Made by a program: the position numbers and the translations under genes | From: Acidimicrobiia bacterium | GTDB taxonomy: Bacteria; Actinomycetota; Acidimicrobiia; Spongiisociales; UBA5794 | Direction: 5' to 3' | Length of the DNA stretch: 51,670 nt | NCBI GenBank assembly: GCA_003235475.1 | Contig: QJWC01000066.1 | Location: forward strand, 1 to 51,670 | Notes under the pieces: model-generated | The model's database searches: none | Seen by the model: only the letters and a program-made list of their open reading frames with translations | What the model was told of the DNA's origin: nothing | Shown: positions 42,361 to 50,875 of the stretch, in pieces | Position numbering within the stretch: the stretch's first letter is position 1 | How the letters are laid out: each line of letters begins with the position of its first letter

Positions 42361-43113
42361 CTACCGGCTGGAGTCCTTCAAGGACTCATCGACCGCTGCC
42401 CCGAAGCGCCGATCGCGGTGCTGGAACTCAGCGACGCACCGTGCCAGCTCCTCGCGGTCGAAGTCGGGCCAGAGCACGTCAGTGAACACGTACTCGGCGT
42501 ACGCCGCCTCCCACAGCAGGAAGTTCGAAGTGCGCTGCTCCCCAGATGTGCGGATGATGAGTTCGGGATCCGGCATCGCGGGGATGTAGAGGTGCGCTGC
42601 CACGGTATCCGCGGAGATGTCGTCCGCAGCGAGGGTCCCGTCGAGGGCCGCAGCAGCGATGCGCTTGGCTGCGGATGCGATCTCGGCCCTTCCCCCGTAG
42701 TTGAAGGCGAACACCATCGTCATCTCGGTGTTGTCCTTCGTGAGATCCTCGGCCGAACGGATCCGATCGAGGAGGACCGGCGGAATGCGGGGATCGGCCA
42801 TGTCTCCCATGAAACGGACACACACCCCGAGCTCGTGGAGCTCGTCACGCCGGCGCTCGAGCAGGTCGACGTTGAACTCCATCAGGAAGTTCACCTCGTA
42901 CTCGTCGCGGTTCCAGTTCTCGGTCGAGAACGTGTACACCGTCAACCATTGGATGCCGAGGTCGAGGGCTCCGTGGACCACATCGAAGAGCGCTGGCTCC
43001 CCCTGTGCGTGGCCCTGGGTGCGATGCAGGCCACGGGCATTGGCCCAGCGCCCATTCCCGTCCATGATGATCCCCACGTGCACCGGGACAGAAGCGCGGT
43101 CGACCTCACTCAT
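42361..43113 (-). CDS. uppS: Isoprenyl transferase (undecaprenyl/decaprenyl diphosphate synthase type)
   Basis: 250 residues. [24 protein letters not shown] contains the diphosphate-binding Asp and the conserved Asn-Gly-Arg-Trp. [22 protein letters not shown] and the C-terminal [37 protein letters not shown] are typical. It makes the polyprenyl carrier used in the wall, directly relevant to the glycosylphosphotransferase and LCP genes in this window. The start overlaps recO by 8 bp. Confidence 0.96.
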   Translation of the reverse strand: MSEVDRASVPVHVGIIMDGNGRWANARGLHRTQGHAQGEPALFDVVHGALDLGIQWLTVYTFSTENWNRDEYEVNFLMEFNVDLLERRRDELHELGVCVRFMGDMADPRIPPVLLDRIRSAEDLTKDNTEMTMVFAFNYGGRAEIASAAKRIAAAALDGTLAADDISADTVAAHLYIPAMPDPELIIRTSGEQRTSNFLLWEAAYAEYVFTDVLWPDFDREELARCVAEFQHRDRRFGAAVDESLKDSSR

Positions 43114-43825
43114 TGAGCATCACGAGGCTCTCGATCTCGCGCTCGAGGTGGTACTCGACGAATCGCTTGGTGACTCCGAGCGCCTCCCGGGAGAACGCTG
43201 GGTTCGCCGCCGGCAGCCCCGCAAGGTCAGCTGCTGCCACGGCGGCGAGGTAGGGGACGACCCCCTCTCGAAGCGCATACGCGCCCGGAAGGCGGCAGGT
43301 GTCGCACACCGAGCCGCCGTCGGCGAAGCTGAACCGGTGAAGGCCGTCCGCACGGCCGCATCCGGCGCACGTGTCGAACGACGGTGCGACTCCGATGATG
43401 TCTGCGGCCTTCAGCAGGAACGCCGTGACGAGATCGGGATGCGGCGGCGCCGCGTCGAGCACCGCCAGCCCCTTGTGGAGCAGCAAGAAGAGCCGGTTGC
43501 TCGGTTCGTCCTCCTGCGCAACGGCATCGACGACCTCGATCATCGTCGAAGCTGCAAGCACCCGATCGAGGTCGTTGCGCAGCTGAGGGAACGCGCTGAT
43601 GATCGACACCTGGGTGATCGTGTCGAGGTTCTTCCCCTCGTACAGCACGAGGTCGACGTGGGTGAACGGCTCGAGACGACCACCGAAGCGGCTCTTGGTC
43701 TTCCGGACGCCTTTGGCAACGGTGCGAAGTTTCCCGTGCGTCGGGCTCAGCAATACGACGACGCGGTGCGACTCGCCGAATGGATAGCCCCGCAGGACAA
43801 TCCCCTGATCGTTTCGGATCGCCAT
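43106..43825 (-). CDS. recO: DNA repair protein RecO
   Basis: 239 residues from ATG 43825 with GAGGAGG 4 nt upstream. N-terminal OB-fold (DQGIVLRGYPFGESHRVVVLLSPTHGKLRTVAKGVRKTKSRFGGRLEPFTHVDLVLYEGKNLDTITQ), then helices and a four-Cys zinc site (CAGCGR...CDTC, ~155-180). It loads RecA at gaps in the RecF pathway. Confidence 0.95.
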   Translation of the reverse strand: MAIRNDQGIVLRGYPFGESHRVVVLLSPTHGKLRTVAKGVRKTKSRFGGRLEPFTHVDLVLYEGKNLDTITQVSIISAFPQLRNDLDRVLAASTMIEVVDAVAQEDEPSNRLFLLLHKGLAVLDAAPPHPDLVTAFLLKAADIIGVAPSFDTCAGCGRADGLHRFSFADGGSVCDTCRLPGAYALREGVVPYLAAVAAADLAGLPAANPAFSREALGVTKRFVEYHLEREIESLVMLNE

Positions 43826-43893
43826 GGGCCTCCTCAAGCGAGTCGAATCGTACCGACAGGAACCCGAGAGTCGCGCGAGCCCTCGCCTCGGGA

Positions 43894-43899
43894 TAGGGT
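43894..43899 (+). promoter_or_regulatory. -10 element, leaderless start of pterin dehydratase gene
   Basis: TAGGGT-GATGGC-ATG at 43906. Confidence 0.5.
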
Positions 43900-43905
43900 G
43901 ATGGC

Positions 43906-44190
43906 ATGACTTCCGCCGCAACACAAGCCGACGTCGATGCCTTCCTCGCGGACCACGCCGAATGGGCACTCGATGACATCACCATCACCCGAACGTTCCG
44001 GTTTTCCGACTTCAACGAGGCCATGGGCTTCGTGACACGGATCGCGCTCGCGTCCGAGAAGGCAGACCATCACCCTGACATCGACATTCGCTGGAACAAA
44101 GTGACGGTGGCGCTGACCACGCACTCGGCCGGGGCCCTCACGTCGAAGGACCTCGATCTCGCGTCGGGATTCGACGCGATGGTCGCCTGA
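43906..44190 (+). CDS. 4a-hydroxytetrahydrobiopterin dehydratase (DCoH/PCD)
   Basis: 94 residues. The active-site motif EKADHHPDIDIRWNKVTVALTTHSAGALT with the paired His and Asp is diagnostic for the family. It dehydrates 4a-carbinolamine pterins; in bacteria without phenylalanine hydroxylase the role may lie in molybdopterin or repair. No hydroxylase gene is in the window. Plus-strand gene set between era and recO, which are both on the minus strand. Confidence 0.92.
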   Translation: MTSAATQADVDAFLADHAEWALDDITITRTFRFSDFNEAMGFVTRIALASEKADHHPDIDIRWNKVTVALTTHSAGALTSKDLDLASGFDAMVA

Positions 44191-44192
44191 AC

Positions 44193-45086
44193 TCAGAACC
44201 CCATCCGGTCGAGCATCTCGTCCCGCCGTTGCCAGTCGCGCTCGACCCGTGCTCGCAGGTCGAGGAACACTTTCTTGCCGAAGAGGCGTTCGAGGTCACG
44301 CCGCGCCTCCGTACCCACGTCCCTGATCATGACGCCACCCTTGCCGATCACCATCCCCTTCTGCGACTCACGCTCCACCAGCACGGTGGCGGTGACACGC
44401 ACGAGATCGCCGTCGGTGACCTCGATCTCGTCGACCAGCACGGCCAGCGAGTGCGGGAGTTCTTCGCGGAGACGCCTGAGGTACTTCTCCCTGATGAGTT
44501 CACCCGTGAGGAGTTCCTCGGACTGGTCGGATGTCGCATCAGGCCCGAAGAAGAACGGGCCTTCCGGAGTGATGCTCACGAGCTCGTCGACGATGCGGTC
44601 GAGGCCGTCCCTCTTCGTCGCCGAGATCGGAACGTACGCGGCGAAGTCCCACTCTCCTGCCTCGCCGAGCTGTGCAAGGATCGCCTCGCGGCCTGCAACG
44701 TCGACCTTGTTGACCGCGACGATCACCGGCAGCCCCACATCCTTGAGCCGCTCGGCGATGAGCCGATCACCAGGGCCGATCTTGTTCGGTGCCTCGATGA
44801 CGAACAACGCGGCGTCCGCCTCTGCGAGTGATGCGTAGACCTGTGCGTTGAGACGCTCGCCGAGCGCATTGCGCGGTTTGTGGACACCCGGCGTGTCGAT
44901 GAGGACGAGCTGCGTGTGTGCGTCTTCGATCGTGACGACGCCCCGCACCGTGTTTCTCGTCGTTTGAGGGCGCGACGATGTGATGACGACCTTCTCGCCG
45001 ACGAGGGCGTTGACGATGGTGGACTTGCCGACATTCGGGCGGCCGACAACCGTGATGAACCCTGACCGGGTCGATGGGTCTGTCAT
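44193..45086 (-). CDS. era: GTPase Era
   Basis: 297 residues from ATG 45086. G1 GRPNVGKST, G2 around TTRNTVRG, G3 DTPG, G4 NKVD, and G5 SATK. A C-terminal KH domain has ERESQKGMVIGKGGVMIRDVGTEARRDLERLFGKKVFLDLRARVERDW. It matures the 16S rRNA and 30S subunit. The start overlaps the CNNM/CBS gene by 4 bp; end of the phoH-era operon. Confidence 0.97.
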   Translation of the reverse strand: MTDPSTRSGFITVVGRPNVGKSTIVNALVGEKVVITSSRPQTTRNTVRGVVTIEDAHTQLVLIDTPGVHKPRNALGERLNAQVYASLAEADAALFVIEAPNKIGPGDRLIAERLKDVGLPVIVAVNKVDVAGREAILAQLGEAGEWDFAAYVPISATKRDGLDRIVDELVSITPEGPFFFGPDATSDQSEELLTGELIREKYLRRLREELPHSLAVLVDEIEVTDGDLVRVTATVLVERESQKGMVIGKGGVMIRDVGTEARRDLERLFGKKVFLDLRARVERDWQRRDEMLDRMGF

Positions 45087-46246
45087 TGCCGGGCGACTCG
45101 GACCTTCGAGACCCTCCGCCCCTGGACCGACACCGCAGTGAAAACCAGGCCATCGTGATCGAAGTGTTCGCCCTCGCGCGGGACCCTGCCCGCGAGTTCC
45201 AGCACCAGGCCGCCCACCGTGTCCCACTCGTCAGAGGGCAGATCGGCACCGACGATCTCGCCCAGCTCGTCGACATCGAGCCTCGCGTCCACGATCCACC
45301 CCCCGTCGGTCTCGACCACGAGTGGCTCCTCGTCGTCGTACTCGTCCACGATCTCACCGACGATCTCCTCGACGAGGTCCTCGATGGTCACGAGCCCCGC
45401 CGTGCCACCGAACTCGTCAACGACGATCGCGAGATGCTGTTGCTTGGCCTGCATCTCGCGGAGCAACTCGGCGACCGGCTTCGTCTCCGGAACGAAGTAC
45501 GCCTCTCTGCAGAGCTCGCTGGCGTTCAGCGGAGGGGCCCCCCTGTCGAACAGGTCGAGGAGGTCTCGCGAGTAGATGAGCCCGATCACGTGGTCGATCG
45601 TGTCACCGATCACAGGGATCCTCGAGCGCCCCGAGGACAGCACGAGGTCGACCGCGTCGTCCGTGGAGGCATCGGCCGGCAGGGACACCATGTCGGTGCG
45701 GGGCACCATCACCTCGCGGACGATCGTGTCGGTGAACTCGAGGACCGACATGATGAGCTCCCGCTCCTTCGCGTCTGATTCGGCGCCGTTCTCCAGCACG
45801 TCGTCATCGTCGAAATCGGCGATGAGGTCGCTCGCCGCGTCGCCAAATGCGTGGGCCACCCGAAGGAGGGGCATGAGCCGGTACGCGAGCGTCGCACGTC
45901 GATTCCTCCCAATCCATCTCGGGAAGACGTCGACCACGACGATGAGTGCGAGGGCCATGCCGACGAGAGCGAAGAGCAGGCTCATCCCGCTGAGGGTGTC
46001 GGTGAGCGCCCACGTGAGGGGGATCACGGCGAGCACCGTGAGGAACGTGACGGCAGTTCCCAACGAAGGCTGGAGTTTCGAACGTTCGTCGAGGAGCCGG
46101 GCTGCGTGTCCGGCGGCGCTGATGCCCTCGGCCGCGTCGTGGAGGGCATCTGCCCGCGCGGTCCGCACGAGGCTTGCGGTGCCCGCCCTCACGAGTGCGG
46201 CCACAAGGATCGCGATGCCAGCAAACACCCATCCGAAGACGATCAT
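45083..46246 (-). CDS. CNNM/CBS-domain (CorC/HlyC-type) membrane protein
   Basis: 387 residues from ATG 46246. N-terminal DUF21-like membrane region with about three helices (to ~residue 115). A CBS pair (~150-275: VMVPRTDMVSLPADASTDDAVDLVLSSGRSRIPVIG..., LAIVVDEFGGTAGLVTIEDLVEEIVGEIVDEYDD), and a C-terminal CorC_HlyC domain (~285-380: DARLDVDELGEIVGADLP). Linked to Mg/Co export or homeostasis. Coupled by ATGA overlaps on both sides to ybeY and era. Confidence 0.92.
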   Translation of the reverse strand: MIVFGWVFAGIAILVAALVRAGTASLVRTARADALHDAAEGISAAGHAARLLDERSKLQPSLGTAVTFLTVLAVIPLTWALTDTLSGMSLLFALVGMALALIVVVDVFPRWIGRNRRATLAYRLMPLLRVAHAFGDAASDLIADFDDDDVLENGAESDAKERELIMSVLEFTDTIVREVMVPRTDMVSLPADASTDDAVDLVLSSGRSRIPVIGDTIDHVIGLIYSRDLLDLFDRGAPPLNASELCREAYFVPETKPVAELLREMQAKQQHLAIVVDEFGGTAGLVTIEDLVEEIVGEIVDEYDDEEPLVVETDGGWIVDARLDVDELGEIVGADLPSDEWDTVGGLVLELAGRVPREGEHFDHDGLVFTAVSVQGRRVSKVRVARQ

Positions 46247-46707
46247 CGTCTTCGCCGTCCGACCGTCGCGAGGTGTTCGGTCTCGCGAGCCTCCATCAAG
46301 GCAGCCTCCTCGTCGGTGATGTGATCCCACCCGAGGATGTGCAGCACGCCGTGGCACACCATCAGATACAGCTCATCGAGATAGTCCACTCCGTATTCAT
46401 CGGCTCTCTGCGCCACGACTTCCTCGGATATCACGATATCGCCAAGATCGAGCGGAGGTCCACCCGCAGCTCGTCTCGGGGGTGCATCAGGCGCAGCATC
46501 CTCGATCGGGAAGGAAAGCACATCTGTGGGACCCGTCTCACCGAGATGCGCTTCGTTCAGGGACGCGATCTCTGCTGCGTCGGCGAAGGTGATCGTCAGC
46601 GTCGACGTCGGGTCGACACCCTCTCGCAGCAGGACACTGCGCGCAAAAGCCACAACCTGCTCGGTATCGGTGTCCCCGCGCAGAGGCATCGAGATGTCGA
46701 CGGTCAT
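46243..46707 (-). CDS. ybeY: Endoribonuclease YbeY
   Basis: 154 residues. The metal site reads CHGVLHILGWDHITDEE (H-X3-H-X5-H), and LGETGPTDVLSFPIED precedes it. It takes part in 16S rRNA 3' maturation and ribosome quality control. A Pro/Ala-rich insertion (~72-85, DAAPDAPPRRAAGGP) is slightly unusual. Coupled by 4-bp overlap to both neighbours. Confidence 0.96.
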   Translation of the reverse strand: MTVDISMPLRGDTDTEQVVAFARSVLLREGVDPTSTLTITFADAAEIASLNEAHLGETGPTDVLSFPIEDAAPDAPPRRAAGGPPLDLGDIVISEEVVAQRADEYGVDYLDELYLMVCHGVLHILGWDHITDEEAALMEARETEHLATVGRRRR

Positions 46708-49169
46708 GACACCTCAGTGGGCGTGGCAGGCGCAGGTGTCTCCGGCGTCTCAGTCGTGGGGAAGTCCGGGTACTCGACGCGTGCGTGGTAGTAGGCCGAG
46801 AGGCCAGCCACGACTTCACGCTTGATTTGCGTCAGCTCGCCGAAGGTGAGCGAGGCCTCGTCGAACTGACCATCATCGAGCTTCTCGGCGACGATGTCGT
46901 CGACGAGCTTCTCGAGCCCGACCTCCGTCGGCTGTTCAGATTGGGCGTACGCCCGCGCCGCTGCCTCCGCCGCATCCGAGATCATGACGATGGCCATTTC
47001 CTTACGGGTCGGCTTCACGCCGTGGTGGCGGAACAGCGACGGGTCGAACTCGGGGTCGAGGGAGAGCGCCTTGTGATAGAAGTACCGCATCAGGCTCGTT
47101 CCGTGATGCATCCGAATTCCGTTCGCGACGTCGTCAGGGATCCGGTATTGCTTCGCGAGGGCGAGGCCGTCGGTCACGTGGCTCCGGATGATCTCCGCAC
47201 TCTTCACCGGCGAGAGTTCGTCATGGGGGTTGTAGCCAAGCTGGTTCTCGACGAAGTACTGGGGGTTCTCAGTCTTGCCGAGGTCGTGGTACCACGCAGA
47301 AGCCTGGGCGAGAAGCGGGTCCGCCTCGATCGCACGAGCAGCACGGCCTGCGATCGAGCCGACGAGCATCGAGTGGTTGAACGTGCCAGGGGCCTTTTCC
47401 TCGAGAAGCTGCAGGGCAGGATGGTTGCGATCGAGCAAGTCGAGCAGCGACATGGTCGTGGTAACCCCGAACGCTGTCTCGAGGAACGACACGAGACCCT
47501 GGGCGAGGAACCCCCCGATCACCGCACCGACAAACGCCCACAAGGCGGCCGACCACGGAGAGCTTGCGTCGACGCCGTACCGGAAGAGCAGCTCCAACCC
47601 CGCGGCAACGGGGGCGACAACCGCAGCCGCGCCGAGAACCGACAGGCGCATCTGGGACCGCGTCGAGATGCTCGACACGAACGCGACCGGAACAACCGTC
47701 GCGATGGCGGCGAACACGGTGAACGTGATGTCCGTGGTTGCGACTGCGGTGAAGCCTGCCATCGGTATCGCCACAAGCAGCGACGTTCGGGGCGGGAAGA
47801 GAATCGCTGCGATCGAGCCGATCGCGACCGCGGGGAGGATGTACCCGATGGCATGGTTCGTCGAGCTCGTCACGATGTCGGGAACCCTCGACGCGAGCAC
47901 CGCCAAGCCGAGGATGATCGCGACGAGGATGACGTCCCTGGTGCGATTGAGCACCTTCGGCGCGATGCGGAACATGAGCAACGCGAAGATCAGGATGCTG
48001 ATGGCGCCGAAGAGCGCCAGCGCCCAACTCGGCGCCACGATGATGACCTCTGGTTGGTACAGGTCGAGCTGCTGGATCGCAGCAACCTGCACCGAGTTCA
48101 ACACCTCGCCCTCGTCGGCAATCCGATCACCGAAAGAGAAACTCGTCGTCTGGTCCGGCACCGAAGCGCGGGCAGCTTGCTTGTCGAGCTCCCACTCCGC
48201 CTCGTTGATGCTCTCGTTCGCACGGAGGCGGACGGCGACCAGTGTGGCGAGCGCGTCGTGCGTGGTGTCGATGTCCCCTTCCGGAATCCCGACGATGCCC
48301 ATCGGCGGACGGGTCGCCGGATTCAGGTACTTCTGTTGGACATCGTTGAGCTGAAGCTCACGGATACCGTCGTTGAGCTCGGTTTGCGCCCACCCGATCG
48401 CCGTTCGCTGCATCTCGCCGAACACGGACGGTTCGCCGTTCTCGACACGATCGAGGTCCTTCTCGTGGAGCAGGACGAAGTCGGTCAGGACCTGCTGCCC
48501 GAGAATCGCGTGCTTCTCCTCGAGAAGGGCAATCTGCTCGGTGACGTCGCGCCTTTCGCGTTCCTCCGCCTCGGGCAGGGTCGTTGTCGTCTGTGGCGGG
48601 ACTGTGGTTGTCGACTCGTCGAGCACGGTGAAGAGGAAGACGTTCACGGTTGAGCCCTCGTCGACCTCCGTCCCGGCGGTCGGGTTCTGGGTCGCGACGG
48701 TCCCGTCTGCCTCCTGGTCCGTTGTTGTAACTGTGCCGCCGAGCGCGATGAATATGCCGACCTCGCCTGCCGCGGCTTCGGCCCCGGCGAAGGTCATCGA
48801 TGTGAGGTCAGGGACGATCACCCTGACAGGATCGGGGGCGGGAAGGAAGGCTCCGTCTTCGAGGTCGGAGAAGAACGCGTTGATCGAGTTGATCACGCTC
48901 TGCGAAGTCGTGTTGTTGATCTCGTAGGGCGCCGGAACGTTGTTCTCGGCGAGCGTCCGCGCTTCCTCGGTCTTCGCCGGGTCGGGGATTTCGTCGGTGG
49001 AACCATTCGCGATGAAGTCCTGCGGCGACCGGCTGCCAACCGACACCTCTGGCGGCACATCGGTCGAACCCTGGTACCCGACCATCAGCACGGTCGCGGC
49101 GAACAGCACCAAGAGCCCGAGGATGCCGAGGTGGAAGGCGTTGCGGTTCTGCCGCACCCACTCGGTCAT
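46704..49169 (-). CDS. pgpH: 7TM-HD family phosphodiesterase (PgpH-like) with inserted PASTA domain
   Basis: 821 residues. TM1 at ~12-32, an extracellular domain (~33-375), then seven helices (~385-570) and a cytosolic HD domain (FNHSMLVGSIAGRAARAIEADP...SAWYHDLGK, later SHVTDGLALAKQYRIPDD). In PgpH this HD domain hydrolyses c-di-AMP. Residues ~118-181 inside the extracellular part read as a PASTA domain (VIVPDLTSMTFAGAEAAAGEVG...TVATQNPTAGTEVDEGSTVNVFLF), followed by a Thr-rich linker (187-199). PASTA domains bind peptidoglycan or beta-lactams. Length exceeds the usual ~700-720. Confidence 0.9.
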   Translation of the reverse strand: MTEWVRQNRNAFHLGILGLLVLFAATVLMVGYQGSTDVPPEVSVGSRSPQDFIANGSTDEIPDPAKTEEARTLAENNVPAPYEINNTTSQSVINSINAFFSDLEDGAFLPAPDPVRVIVPDLTSMTFAGAEAAAGEVGIFIALGGTVTTTDQEADGTVATQNPTAGTEVDEGSTVNVFLFTVLDESTTTVPPQTTTTLPEAEERERRDVTEQIALLEEKHAILGQQVLTDFVLLHEKDLDRVENGEPSVFGEMQRTAIGWAQTELNDGIRELQLNDVQQKYLNPATRPPMGIVGIPEGDIDTTHDALATLVAVRLRANESINEAEWELDKQAARASVPDQTTSFSFGDRIADEGEVLNSVQVAAIQQLDLYQPEVIIVAPSWALALFGAISILIFALLMFRIAPKVLNRTRDVILVAIILGLAVLASRVPDIVTSSTNHAIGYILPAVAIGSIAAILFPPRTSLLVAIPMAGFTAVATTDITFTVFAAIATVVPVAFVSSISTRSQMRLSVLGAAAVVAPVAAGLELLFRYGVDASSPWSAALWAFVGAVIGGFLAQGLVSFLETAFGVTTTMSLLDLLDRNHPALQLLEEKAPGTFNHSMLVGSIAGRAARAIEADPLLAQASAWYHDLGKTENPQYFVENQLGYNPHDELSPVKSAEIIRSHVTDGLALAKQYRIPDDVANGIRMHHGTSLMRYFYHKALSLDPEFDPSLFRHHGVKPTRKEMAIVMISDAAEAAARAYAQSEQPTEVGLEKLVDDIVAEKLDDGQFDEASLTFGELTQIKREVVAGLSAYYHARVEYPDFPTTETPETPAPATPTEVS

Positions 49170-50155
49170 CGCTTTTCCTTCCGTGACTTCTGCTGCGCTT
49201 CGAAGTGCGCATACGCGTCGACGATCGCAGCGACGATGCGATGTCTGACGACGTCCTCGCTCCCGAGTTCCACGAAGTCCACGCCGTCGACGTGGCGAAG
49301 CACTCGCCGTACGACCGTGAGGCCCGATGGCGCACCGTTGCCGAGGTCCATCTGGGTGACGTCGCCGGTGATGATCATCTTCGAGTTGAAGCCGAGGCGG
49401 GTGAGGAACATCTTCATCTGCTCGGGGGTCGTGTTCTGCGCCTCGTCGAGGACCACGAATGCGTCGTTGAGCGTGCGTCCGCGCATGTAGGCGAGGGGCG
49501 CGATCTCGATGGTTCGCTGATCCATGAGGCGATTCGTCTCCTCGGGGCCGAGCATCTCGTAGAGGGCGTCGTAGAGCGGCCTGAGGTACGGATCAACCTT
49601 CGCAGCGAGGTCACCCGGCAGGAATCCGAGGCGCTCACCGGCCTCGACGGCTGGCCTCGAAAGGATGATGCGCCGCACGGTGCCGCTCATGAGGGCTTCC
49701 ACGGCACATGCCATCGCGAGGTAGGTCTTGCCGGTACCAGCCGGTCCGATGCCGAACACCAGCGTGTTCTCGCGAATCGCGTCGACGTATCGCTTCTGAC
49801 CGAGCGTTTTGGCACGCACGACCTTGCCCCGGCCGACAGCGATGGAGTCCGTGAAGACGCCGGACGGTTTGGGGACGTCCTCTTTCACCATCTGCACGAC
49901 ACGGTCGACCCGGTCGCTGTCGAGGGATTGACCCTCCTGCACGAGTACCAACAGCTCTTCGAGGACTGTTTGTGCGAGGGTCACCGCTTGATCGTCACCA
50001 GTGATGTCGATCTCGTTGCCACGCGCCACGAGGCGCGCCGAAGGGAACGCGTCCTCGACGCGTCTGAGGTGCACGTCCCTATTGCCCAATAGTTCAACCA
50101 TCAGGTGATTGGAGGGAACGCGCACCCGAGCATCGGTATCAGGCGGGTAGGTCAC
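49166..50155 (-). CDS. phoH: PhoH-family ATPase
   Basis: 329 residues from GTG 50155; AGGAGG 8-10 nt upstream. Walker A GPAGTGKT, conserved ILSRPAVEAGERLGFLPGDLAAKVDPYLRPLYDAL, Walker B FVVLDEAQN, and the arginine-rich ending. PhoH proteins are RNA-linked ATPases often co-transcribed with ybeY. The -10 TATACT is 56 bp upstream. First gene of the operon phoH-pgpH-ybeY-CNNM-era, each joined by 4-bp ATGA overlaps. Confidence 0.95.
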   Translation of the reverse strand: MTYPPDTDARVRVPSNHLMVELLGNRDVHLRRVEDAFPSARLVARGNEIDITGDDQAVTLAQTVLEELLVLVQEGQSLDSDRVDRVVQMVKEDVPKPSGVFTDSIAVGRGKVVRAKTLGQKRYVDAIRENTLVFGIGPAGTGKTYLAMACAVEALMSGTVRRIILSRPAVEAGERLGFLPGDLAAKVDPYLRPLYDALYEMLGPEETNRLMDQRTIEIAPLAYMRGRTLNDAFVVLDEAQNTTPEQMKMFLTRLGFNSKMIITGDVTQMDLGNGAPSGLTVVRRVLRHVDGVDFVELGSEDVVRHRIVAAIVDAYAHFEAQQKSRKEKR

Positions 50156-50210
50156 GGCCTACTCCTCCTCGTCCTGGCATCCGGGATCGGTGGCGAGTCA
50201 AGCCATCGGG

Positions 50211-50216
50211 AGTATA
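50211..50216 (-). promoter_or_regulatory. -10 element of the phoH-era operon
   Basis: Minus strand TATACT (within CTATATACTCC), between the BldD-like gene and phoH. The -35 is weak. Confidence 0.5.
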
Positions 50217-50278
50217 TAGGCGGGGTCCCGAAACGAAAGGGCCAGTGCTTGGCGCTCCCCGGCGGCCCGGTGGATCGC

Positions 50279-50740
50279 CTATTCAGCGGTCGCGACGCGC
50301 TGGAGGTTGGCGACCAGATCGGCGCTCGCCACATCGAGCAGCGTCGCGAGAAGGGCGACATCGCTCGCGCGGATCGTGAGCACCTTGCCGTTGAAATCCT
50401 GGCGCTGCACCTGGATCTTCCTGAGGAATCGGTCGATCACCTCGCCGACGGACTCATCGAGGTCGTCGACCCTGGTGAGGTCGACCGTGACGCCACCGGC
50501 GGGGGCCGAAGACGCCTGGAACGTGTCTTCTTCAGGGAGGAGCTGGTTCATGGGAACGTCGTAGCACGCAGCGAGGCGGCGAAGGCGTGGGAGGGAGAGA
50601 CTTCGCTCCCCACGTTCATATGCGCCGAGAACCGCAGCCTTGAATTCACCGTTGGTGGCGCGGTGGACATCCTGAAGCGACATCCCGCGTTGCTGGCGGA
50701 TCGAGCGAAGACGCTCGCCCACTCGCTCGTTGTATCCCAT
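50279..50740 (-). CDS. bldD: BldD-like XRE-family regulator with c-di-GMP-type signature
   Basis: 153 residues from ATG 50740 (GGGAG 6 nt upstream; ATG 50746 is also possible). N-terminal helix-turn-helix ~5-68 (VGERLRSIRQQRGMSLQDVHRATNGEFKAAVLGAYERGERSLSLPRLRRLAACYDVPMNQLLP). The C-terminal domain has VQRQDFNGKVLTIRASDV: Arg113-Gln-Asp115, eight residues, Arg124-Ala-Ser-Asp127, matching RXD-X8-RXXD, the cyclic di-GMP binding signature of Streptomyces BldD (RGD-X8-RQDD). The same layout suggests ligand-driven dimerisation; not shown here. Confidence 0.85.
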   Translation of the reverse strand: MGYNERVGERLRSIRQQRGMSLQDVHRATNGEFKAAVLGAYERGERSLSLPRLRRLAACYDVPMNQLLPEEDTFQASSAPAGGVTVDLTRVDDLDESVGEVIDRFLRKIQVQRQDFNGKVLTIRASDVALLATLLDVASADLVANLQRVATAE

Positions 50741-50875
50741 CTTCATCTCCCGATACCACCGAGCGCGCTAAGCCGAACACGCTCGGTAACGCCTGCAGGG
50801 TAGTCGAAATTGATTCCCGATGCGAGTGTTTCACGAGGGCACCGACTCGGCGGAAGCCCTTGCCCCGTTTGGGTC

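Noticed and set aside
46785-48653. A 622-codon open frame on the plus strand opposite the 7TM-HD gene
   Set aside because: It is rich in Arg/Glu/Asp with no recognisable domain, and it lies fully antisense to a clear gene. Long antisense frames are expected at this GC content; the same applies to the long frames at 14166-15836, 10598-11752, 41187-42485, 42701-43909 and 30860-32338.
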